From positions 1 to 5,004 of the forward strand of contig CALAWM010000058.1 in NCBI GenBank assembly GCA_937895315.1: a DNA stretch of 5,004 nt, written 5' to 3'. The notes under the pieces were generated by a model, which was not told the origin of the DNA, did no database searches, and saw only the letters and a list, made by a program, of their open reading frames with translations. The stretch is from an uncultured Caryophanales bacterium. GTDB lineage: Bacteria > Bacillota_I > Bacilli_A > RFN20 > CAG-826. Each line of letters begins with the position of its first letter. Position 1 is the first letter of the stretch. The position numbers and the translations under genes are program-made. Below, in pieces: positions 1 to 5,004 of this stretch.

Positions 1-94
1 ACTACGTTGCCTTTATTTTTATCTTATTAAAAATATAAGTATTTCTTTTAGTACATTTAGGAAAATAATTGGGTTTTGTATTGCAGTTTTAAGG

Positions 95-138
95 TCTTTT
101 TTTCTTCCTCATTTACCCCTTTTTCTACCCTCTTTTCT
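95..138 (+). other. Pyrimidine-rich tract upstream of the polymerase gene
   Basis: About 41 of 44 bases are C or T; the only purines I count are the A residues near 111, 115 and 127. It fills most of the leader just before the polymerase start, so there is no purine-rich Shine-Dalgarno site there. The rest of the leader (1-94) is AT-rich, and I see no gene, no LexA-type GAAC-N4-GTTC box and no terminator hairpin in it. The tract's function is unknown; it could be simple compositional bias. Confidence 0.6.
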
Positions 139-140
139 AG

Positions 141-146
141 TATAAT
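141..146 (+). promoter_or_regulatory. Candidate -10 box (TATAAT) of the uvrX-yolD unit
   Basis: A perfect TATAAT lies just upstream of the polymerase start codons at 148 and 154. If it is used, transcription would start about 7 bases downstream, near 153-154, which would make a leaderless message beginning at the second ATG. Against this, the positions 17-18 bases upstream (around 117-123, CCCTTTT) do not resemble a -35 box, and there is no TGn extension (the bases before it are TAG). The match could be chance in AT-rich DNA. Confidence 0.4.
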
Positions 147-147
147 A

Positions 148-1398
148 ATGGCAATGGAAAAGATATACGCAGTCATTGATTTAAAAAGTTTCTACGCCGG
201 AGTAGAATGCGCATTACGGGGACTTGATCCTTTTAAAACCCCCTTGGTAGTGTGTGATGAAAGCCGCGGTGATGGCACGATTATTATGGCCGTTACTCCT
301 TATTTAAAAACGCTTGGTTTAAGTAATGTCATGCGAAAGTTTGATTTACCAAAAGGCATCAATTACATCTTTGCGAAACCGAGAATGGAGTTATATATTC
401 AAAAATCAACCGAATTTAATGCTTTACTGCTCAATTACTTTGCCAAAGAAGATTGGTATCCTTATTCAATTGACGAAACATTTGTCCATTTAACCCCTTA
501 TTTATCACTTTACAATAAAACTCCCGAACAAATAGTGGAATTTATTATTAAAGAAATTTATTATCACTTTAAACTTTATGTTACGGTGGGAATTGGTCCT
601 AATATGTTTTTAAGTAAGTGTGTCCTTGACCTTGAAGCCAAAAAAGACCCACGCTTTTATGCTCGGTGGGAGATGAAAGACGTTCAAGAAAAATTATGGA
701 ATATTAAACCACTTCGAAAAATTTGGGGTATTGGTCCGGGATATGAAAGACGACTTAATAAACTAGGTCTTTATTCTTTAAAAGATGTCGCGCTTTATCC
801 ACGCCTTAAAATGAAAGAACATTTTGGCATTATGGGCGAACAGTTATGGGATCACGCCAACGGGATTGATAACACTGATTTAAGTGAAACTTATGTTCCG
901 CTTAATAAGTCCCTTACTTCTGGCCAAGTATTGTTCCGTGATTATGACATAAATGAAGCACCAGTCTTGATTCGGGAAATGACCGATGAATTATGTATGC
1001 GGATGCGAAAAAATAACTTAAAAGCCAAGAAAGTCGCTTTAGCAGTCTTAACGAGTAAACCAGAGGCAAAGATGTTTAGTAAATCAATGTCCCTGCTTTT
1101 ACCCACCGGCAGTAATAGTGAGTTATATAATGCTTTCCTTGAAGTATTAAGCCGTTTTGATATTACAAGTGTCCGTTCCTTGCACTTAAGTGTCAGTGGC
1201 CTAACAAGTGATCCGCATCAACAAATAAGTTTAATTGAAGATTACGTGGCCGTGAACACGAGAGAACAAAAACTTTGGGAAACAATCGATGATTTACATG
1301 AACGCTTTGGTAAAGATAAAATCATGCGGGCTAATGCTTTAACAAAATCAAGTACATATTTAAAAAGAATACGGCAGATTGGCGGACATCATAAATGA
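148..1398 (+). CDS. uvrX: UvrX-like Y-family translesion DNA polymerase
   Basis: Error-prone polymerase of the UmuC/DinB superfamily, expected to copy past DNA lesions at stalled forks. Numbered from the ATG at 148 (416 residues): the palm begins with DLKSFYA (catalytic D11, probable steric-gate Y16), the second catalytic pair is SIDE (D109, E110), the helix-hairpin-helix thumb is around 191-214 (KIWGIGPG), and the little-finger domain runs roughly 240-350. QISLI at 359-363 resembles a sliding-clamp binding motif. DLK instead of DMD at the first catalytic site is normal for UvrX, as opposed to DinB. The frame stays open upstream to a TTG at 76, but that stretch is low-complexity, and family members start a few residues before the catalytic motif, so 148 or 154 is preferred. 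Neither has a Shine-Dalgarno site. The stop overlaps yolD. All catalytic residues are present, so it should be active. Confidence 0.93.
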   Translation: MAMEKIYAVIDLKSFYAGVECALRGLDPFKTPLVVCDESRGDGTIIMAVTPYLKTLGLSNVMRKFDLPKGINYIFAKPRMELYIQKSTEFNALLLNYFAKEDWYPYSIDETFVHLTPYLSLYNKTPEQIVEFIIKEIYYHFKLYVTVGIGPNMFLSKCVLDLEAKKDPRFYARWEMKDVQEKLWNIKPLRKIWGIGPGYERRLNKLGLYSLKDVALYPRLKMKEHFGIMGEQLWDHANGIDNTDLSETYVPLNKSLTSGQVLFRDYDINEAPVLIREMTDELCMRMRKNNLKAKKVALAVLTSKPEAKMFSKSMSLLLPTGSNSELYNAFLEVLSRFDITSVRSLHLSVSGLTSDPHQQISLIEDYVAVNTREQKLWETIDDLHERFGKDKIMRANALTKSSTYLKRIRQIGGHHK

Positions 1399-1703
1399 GC
1401 AGGGGTATGAAAAAGTTTTTACCATTTGCAAGCCTGAAAGAGCAAGCCATTTTTCTAAATGAAATGCAACGCCAAAAACAAAAGATTGAAAAGCCAGTTA
1501 TCAGTGAAGATACTGCCCAAGAAATAAATGAAATACTTGCAAATTATCATGGGGAAATAGTGCGAATTTATTATTATGACCGCGGCTTTATCAAAACCCA
1601 CACCGCAAAAATTAAAAAGATTGATGTTTTGTATCAAGTCCTTCTTTTTACGGAAATACGTGTTACTTTCACCAATCTTTTAAATATTGAAATAATTAAT
1701 TAA
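1395..1703 (+). CDS. yolD: YolD-like protein, partner of UvrX
   Basis: Small 102-residue protein of the YolD-like family, usually encoded next to UvrX-type polymerases in Firmicutes and thought to act with them, though its mechanism is poorly known. The N-terminus has the family signature RGMKKFLPFASL (residues 3-14), followed by a charged helical stretch (about 15-45) ending in EKPVISED, then a predicted beta-rich C-terminal half with YYYDRGFIKTHTAKIKKID (about 59-77). The ATG at 1395 is chosen because SRG belongs to the signature; a start at 1407 would remove it and would leave AGGGG only one base upstream. The ATGA overlap with the polymerase stop suggests coupled translation; GGCGGA at 1381-1386 could be a weak ribosome site. 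The gene ends in a TTAA shared with the convergent gene. Confidence 0.85.
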   Translation: MSRGMKKFLPFASLKEQAIFLNEMQRQKQKIEKPVISEDTAQEINEILANYHGEIVRIYYYDRGFIKTHTAKIKKIDVLYQVLLFTEIRVTFTNLLNIEIIN

Positions 1704-3034
1704 GCTAAGAGTTTGAAATTCATTAACACTGGATTATGGTCGCTATAGACAAACCCTAACCCGTAACGGGGATCAGTAGTGGCTAAATTTTCTTCTTGGA
1801 GTCCTGCACCACTTCCAATCGTTTCGATGTTAGTAACTTCAATATTGTCACTTACTAAGAAACCATCAATCGTAACCATTGAGTTATCAACGATACCGTT
1901 TTCGTTTTTATCATCAAAAGGGATGGAAGCATCGCGGCACGTCCCAATGTTAGTCGGTCCATAAGCATTTAAATGCATATCCTTAAAGTCATAGGCATAG
2001 GTTTCAACTTCACCGCTTATAAGGTTTTGCACTTCAGCCCCATCTTGACTTTCATTAAGACGGAAATAATTAAACCAGTCTGTTTTTAAAATCGCTGTTT
2101 CTTGTTTATCAAAGATGTTTGCTTTATAAGTTGCGTTAAGCGTGGGATTATCGATCACTAAATCATGCTTGAAATCACCACCGACCACGACATAATTGTT
2201 GTCGCCATCAATGTCCCGGGCAACTTTAATTGCTTCCTTTAACTGTTCAAGTTGTAACTTTCTCACAACCCCATTTTCATCATAAGCGGACATGTGAACA
2301 TTAAAAATATATAGTTTTTGCACACTATCAGTGATTTTTACTTCGCTAATGGTGAAGGCACGGTCAAGATCAAAGAACTTACCGAAGAAGGCATCAGTAA
2401 TTTTAAATTCTTTACGTTCGGCACTAGTGACATTATATTTTGAATACGTTGTAATGCCGGAATTTGATTGACCAATTGGTTCATGCACCGGGTAAGCAAG
2501 GTAAGCACTATGGTAATTTACGCCATACACCATGCCGTAATTTTCATGTTTTGCGTTCCCTATTTCTAGTTGATTAACTTTGAAACTCCTTGTACTTGAA
2601 GTATCAACTTCTTGATAAAGCATGAAGTCAAGGTTACCAAGTTTATTAATCGTGTCATATGCCCCATTTGTGTTTTTAAGGACATTATCTTTACTAATCC
2701 CGCGGGCTTTTTTCCCGGAAGTTTCCACTTGACCTTGCGATGTTTGATATTCTGCTTTAAATTCACTCGTGTCCATGAAGAAACTATAATCTCGTTCATA
2801 GGCACCAAAGCCAATATTATAAGTTGAAATACTAAATTCTTTCGTCGCGATATCACTTTTAAGAAGCGCGGTGGTTTGATTATTGTTGACTACTAATGTT
2901 TCGTCACCAATCCGATAGTAACTAAGGGAAATATACCCGACATAGCCAACAAGGAGTAAGACAATAAGACCAAGCAAGGATCCCACACTAATAAGGGCGA
3001 TGACCCATGGTTTTTTCTTTTTCTTGTCGCTCAT
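1700..3034 (-). CDS. Membrane-anchored EEP-family (endonuclease/exonuclease/phosphatase) protein
   Basis: A 444-residue protein of the Mg-dependent EEP superfamily, which includes DNase I, exonuclease III and neutral sphingomyelinases. MSDKKKKKPW followed by one hydrophobic segment (about 10-36) predicts an uncleaved anchor with the catalytic domain outside the cell. Domain motifs in order: YNIGFG (72-77, N73), QEVD (141-144, metal-binding E142), NVHMS (H247), GGDFKHD (285-291), IDGF (D390) and SDHNP (D432, H433). All core residues are present except that the Asn usual in GDxN is Lys289. A DxNxNGxxD loop at 375-383 looks like a calcium-binding loop. The substrate (nucleic acid, phospholipid or other phosphodiester) cannot be told from sequence. 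The ATG at 3034 is preferred over an upstream TTG at 3046 because it forms a TAATG overlap with the peptidase stop and begins directly at the Lys-rich anchor. Confidence 0.85.
   Translation of the reverse strand: MSDKKKKKPWVIALISVGSLLGLIVLLLVGYVGYISLSYYRIGDETLVVNNNQTTALLKSDIATKEFSISTYNIGFGAYERDYSFFMDTSEFKAEYQTSQGQVETSGKKARGISKDNVLKNTNGAYDTINKLGNLDFMLYQEVDTSSTRSFKVNQLEIGNAKHENYGMVYGVNYHSAYLAYPVHEPIGQSNSGITTYSKYNVTSAERKEFKITDAFFGKFFDLDRAFTISEVKITDSVQKLYIFNVHMSAYDENGVVRKLQLEQLKEAIKVARDIDGDNNYVVVGGDFKHDLVIDNPTLNATYKANIFDKQETAILKTDWFNYFRLNESQDGAEVQNLISGEVETYAYDFKDMHLNAYGPTNIGTCRDASIPFDDKNENGIVDNSMVTIDGFLVSDNIEVTNIETIGSGAGLQEENLATTDPRYGLGFVYSDHNPVLMNFKLLA
1886..1912 (-). other. EF-hand-like calcium loop within the EEP protein
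   Basis: The codons give DKNENGIVD, residues 375-383 of the 444-residue protein. The spacing D1-N3-N5-G6-D9 matches the DxDxDGxxD loops of EF-hand and dockerin-like calcium sites. It sits just before the IDGF motif of the active site. A single loop without a clear helical partner is only suggestive; it may be a structural ion site of an extracellular domain. Confidence 0.4.
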
Positions 3035-4260
3035 TAGATTGCCCAAGTACCGTCCTTAAAGATCGTTACTTTTCGTCCATCTTGGGTTGTACCAACGATA
3101 TGCATATCATCACTACCGATCATAAAGTCGACGTGAATCATTGAATCATTGACGCCCATTTCCCGCAGTTCTTCTAAGGTATATTTATAATAATCACGCA
3201 CGGTATTGCTATAACCCATACCTAGCGCGATATGACATGAAGCATTTTCGTCAAATAAAGTACTATAGAACAAGATGCCCATTTGATTAATCGGTGATTC
3301 TTTTGGTACAAGAGCAACTTCGCCCATATATCCAGCGTTTTCATCCATTTCAAGCATTTGCTTTAAGAGGGCTTCATTTTTTTCAGCGCCGAATTTCACA
3401 ACTTTACCATCTTTAAATTCAAACCAGAAACCATCGATTACTTCACCGCGATAACTTAAAGGCATCGTGGCGATAACTTTTCCTTCGGCTTGTCCTTTTC
3501 GTGGGGTAGTAAAGCATTCTTCGGTTGGCATATTTGGATTAAAAGGAATACCGCTTCCTAAGGCTTTTTCGCCTCCGGCAAGAAACTTGGCTTCAGGAAT
3601 TAAACCAACAGTTAAATTGGTACCATTTTTACTTGTATAGTGTAAGGAAACGAGTCCTAAATTATTAAGTTTAGAAGCTTTTTCATGTAAGGTAACATTA
3701 TGTTTGTTCCAGTTAGCAATTGGATCACCATAGCCATGGGCAGCTTGTAAAATAGCGTCCCAAAGTTTTTCTTTGGCTTTTTTCGGTGATAATTCGGGGA
3801 ATAATTTTTTCGCCCATTTTGTGCCGGCTGCGCCAACGATGGTCCATTGGTAACGATTTTCCATGTCATCACGGAATGGCTTGGTAATTTTATATAAATT
3901 TTGACCAGCTTCGGCCCGTTTTCTTTGATCAATACCGCGTTCACCATCTGGATCGGCTGATTCAACATAGATTCTTACTGGCAATTTTTCAACATAATAT
4001 TGGAACTTAGCAATTTCCCATTGTTCCATTGTTGATAATGATTTAACACTCCGATACTTATAGTGTAATTTATTTAAATCATCATCGAGCCAGTCGATTG
4101 TTACGCGATTGGCTTTAGCTTTATAGGCTTCTTCTACTAACATGAGGACAAAGTCTTTTTGTTCAAGTTCCGCCATAATAATGACATCTTGACCTTTTTG
4201 GACATTTGCCCCGGTGCGAACAACAAGTTTCGCATATTTTTTTAAGACACTTTTTTTCAT
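3034..4260 (-). CDS. M29 family metallo-aminopeptidase (AmpS/PepS type)
   Basis: A 408-residue cytosolic exopeptidase, the normal full length for the AmpS/aminopeptidase T family, which removes N-terminal residues from peptides using a two-metal centre. The N-terminal domain (about 1-240) carries the family's opening pattern (KYAKLVVRTGANVQKGQDVII split over residues 8-28). The C-terminal catalytic domain has all expected metal ligands: Glu247/248 in PTEECFTTP, Glu314 in MGEVALVP, His343 in CHIALGMGY, and His376 and Asp378 in HVDFMIGSDD; Tyr350 is likely the active-site Tyr. The end, DGRKVTIFKDGTWAI, is also typical. There is no signal peptide. The start lies 4 bases after the upstream stop with GAAAGAGAG at proper spacing, and the stop overlaps the EEP start by one base (TAATG), so translation of the two is probably coupled. 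Confidence 0.95.
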   Translation of the reverse strand: MKKSVLKKYAKLVVRTGANVQKGQDVIIMAELEQKDFVLMLVEEAYKAKANRVTIDWLDDDLNKLHYKYRSVKSLSTMEQWEIAKFQYYVEKLPVRIYVESADPDGERGIDQRKRAEAGQNLYKITKPFRDDMENRYQWTIVGAAGTKWAKKLFPELSPKKAKEKLWDAILQAAHGYGDPIANWNKHNVTLHEKASKLNNLGLVSLHYTSKNGTNLTVGLIPEAKFLAGGEKALGSGIPFNPNMPTEECFTTPRKGQAEGKVIATMPLSYRGEVIDGFWFEFKDGKVVKFGAEKNEALLKQMLEMDENAGYMGEVALVPKESPINQMGILFYSTLFDENASCHIALGMGYSNTVRDYYKYTLEELREMGVNDSMIHVDFMIGSDDMHIVGTTQDGRKVTIFKDGTWAI

Positions 4261-4264
4261 ATAT

Positions 4265-4861
4265 TTACTCTCTTTCTTTAATAATAAATTCTTTAAAATG
4301 TGGCAAGGTTAAACACCAATCACAAAAGGTATGCCATTCTTTTAATTTGTGATGACGGCGTTGGAAATACATTGTCTTTAATTGTTGATAATTCGTTGTC
4401 ATCGTTGCCGTTAAGCAAAAACCACTTGGTAAAGTAGCAATAATTTTCCGCCATGCCGCAATTTTTTCTTCTTTTTCAGTATCAGCAATAGCATTATAGT
4501 TATTCACTAATTCTTCTAAAATTGGATAAACCCGTGGATCAGTATCTATGACACACCGTTCATTAATTTTAAACTTCAATAAACTATGCATTGTTGATTG
4601 ACTGCTAATAAAGTCAAACCAGTGATAGCGTTGCGCTTCTTTCCACCAAAAGAATGGGGCGGTAACGTCAACGTGCACTAAAATTCCTTTTAAATAGTTG
4701 TCATGTCCTTCACCATTTTTGGTTGTCCCGAGTAACTTTGCTCTTTTGATATCTTTTTCATTCATTTCGCCAAGTTCAATCTCGGTGCGCATCGGATTTC
4801 CGCTTGCTTTTACAGCCCGTTCTAAGCCATAAATAAAAGTGTTTTCGATTTTAAATTCCAT
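4265..4861 (-). CDS. Divergent ThyX-fold protein with altered flavin signature
   Basis: A 198-residue protein that aligns with flavin-dependent thymidylate synthase ThyX (compared from memory with the Thermotoga maritima enzyme). Matching blocks in order are GHDNYLKGI (52-60, ThyX HETPFEH region), VDVTAPFFWWKE (64-75, ThyX FHVKAPIFVARQ), SSQSTMHS (86-93, ThyX NELSGRYS), then LP (144-145) exactly 12 residues before TTN (Asn157, ThyX Asn163), Arg168 (ThyX dUMP-binding Arg174) and EWHTF (175-179, ThyX AQWEI). However, RHRx7S is replaced by Arg78-Tyr-His with one extra residue before the Ser, so canonical thymidylate synthesis is doubtful. Similar proteins with WWKE and STMH motifs exist, as I recall, as hypotheticals in Firmicutes and phages. 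The ATG at 4861 is preferred over 4882 and 4867 because GGGAGG lies nine bases before it. It overlaps the end of folD, which acts on the folate ThyX would use. Confidence 0.7.
   Translation of the reverse strand: MEFKIENTFIYGLERAVKASGNPMRTEIELGEMNEKDIKRAKLLGTTKNGEGHDNYLKGILVHVDVTAPFFWWKEAQRYHWFDFISSQSTMHSLLKFKINERCVIDTDPRVYPILEELVNNYNAIADTEKEEKIAAWRKIIATLPSGFCLTATMTTNYQQLKTMYFQRRHHKLKEWHTFCDWCLTLPHFKEFIIKERE
4268..4276 (-). promoter_or_regulatory. Ribosome binding site of the M29 aminopeptidase
   Basis: GAAAGAGAG lies seven bases before the ATG at 4260 on the minus strand. It is an imperfect purine-rich Shine-Dalgarno site inside the last codons of the upstream gene, supporting the chosen start and an operon arrangement. 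Confidence 0.6.
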
Positions 4862-5004
4862 GTACATATGCCTCCCATACATTTTCTAATAAAGTTAATC
4901 TTGTAAGTAACCCAACCCCACCTGGAACAGGGGTTTGTAACTTAACATTTAGTCCCGGTTTTGCGTCCCCGGTTAAACTTCCATCTTCATTTTTATTAAT
5001 GCCG
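4851..5004 (-). CDS. folD: FolD C-terminus (methylene-THF dehydrogenase/cyclohydrolase), partial
   Basis: The last 50 codons of folD; the gene runs off the right edge of the window (first complete codon at 5003-5001). The translation contains GINKNEDGSLTGDA followed by TPVPGGVGLLTRLTLLENV, the hallmark C-terminal signature of bifunctional FolD, with TPVPGGVG contributing to the NADP/folate site. Family members usually have PM where this one has LL after GGVG. The enzyme interconverts 5,10-methylene- and 10-formyl-tetrahydrofolate in the cytosol. The end VWEAYVHGI and stop at 4853-4851 overlap the start of the ThyX-like gene by 11 bases, so it heads, or is within, the same operon. The catalytic Lys and the N-terminal domain are outside the window. 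Confidence 0.93.
   Translation of the reverse strand, partial: GINKNEDGSLTGDAKPGLNVKLQTPVPGGVGLLTRLTLLENVWEAYVHGI
4871..4876 (-). promoter_or_regulatory. Ribosome binding site deciding the start of the ThyX-like gene
   Basis: GGGAGG within the last codons of folD. It is nine bases before the ATG at 4861 but only three before the ATG at 4867, and lies downstream of the ATG at 4882. This favours a start at 4861 and a protein beginning MEFKIENTF. Confidence 0.75.

Noticed and set aside
3..38. A short hydrophobic reading frame ending in TAA at 36-38 that could be the tail of an upstream membrane protein
   Set aside because: Only 11 codons are visible, and T-rich DNA gives hydrophobic residues in any frame; there is no way to support it from this window.
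76..147. N-terminal extension of the polymerase from a TTG at 76
   Set aside because: The extension is Phe/Ser-rich translation of a pyrimidine tract, has no ribosome site, and family members start just before the DLKSFYA motif.
2566..2856. Open frames of 70-100 codons on either strand within the EEP gene
   Set aside because: They lie entirely inside a well-supported gene, have no recognisable motif, and look like frame shadows; the same holds for open frames antisense to yolD and inside the peptidase gene.
3035..3046. TTG start at 3046 for the EEP gene
   Set aside because: The ATG at 3034 couples with the peptidase stop and begins at the Lys-rich anchor; the TTG adds only four residues and has no better ribosome site.
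4862..4882. Earlier ATG starts (4882 and 4867) for the ThyX-like gene
   Set aside because: GGGAGG at 4876-4871 lies inside the longer version and only three bases before the middle ATG; spacing fits the ATG at 4861.
4916..4935. Inverted repeat CCCCACCTG/CAGGGG as a possible hairpin terminator
   Set aside because: It falls on the codons for the conserved TPVPGGVG motif of FolD, has no T-run after it, and is explained by coding.

Overview
The window is AT-rich bacterial DNA with tightly packed genes on two convergent transcription units. The gene content (a UvrX-type Y-family polymerase paired with YolD, an M29 aminopeptidase, and a membrane-anchored EEP-fold protein) suggests a low-GC Firmicute, perhaps one of the deep Bacilli/Mollicutes-related gut lineages. 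The code is standard: tryptophan uses TGG, and TGA is a real stop (end of the polymerase gene). I cannot name the species.

Layout. Bases 1-147 are a T-rich leader without a supported gene; it ends in a pyrimidine tract and a perfect TATAAT. On the + strand from 148 come a UvrX-like translesion polymerase and, overlapping it by ATGA, a YolD-like protein. This is the classic UvrX/YolD damage-tolerance pair. On the - strand, reading from the right edge towards the left, are the C-terminal end of FolD, a 198-residue protein with the fold signature of flavin-dependent thymidylate synthase (ThyX) but an altered active-site motif, an M29 metallo-aminopeptidase, and an N-terminally anchored endonuclease/exonuclease/phosphatase (EEP) domain protein. 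The three junctions are an 11-bp overlap, a 4-bp gap and a 1-bp TAATG overlap, so the four genes look like one operon. The two units meet tail to tail and share a palindromic TTAA as stop codons.

How the genes fit together. UvrX and YolD form a clear functional unit. In the other operon, FolD and the ThyX-like protein are linked by folate: ThyX enzymes use 5,10-methylene-tetrahydrofolate, the pool in which FolD acts. The peptidase and the EEP protein have no obvious link to folate and may only share transcription. The most interesting item is the ThyX-like gene: the fold alignment is convincing end to end, yet the flavin/dUMP signature RHRx7S is replaced by a different, ordered motif, suggesting a changed chemistry or substrate. 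A second oddity is a Lys in place of the usual Asn in the GDxN active-site motif of the EEP protein.
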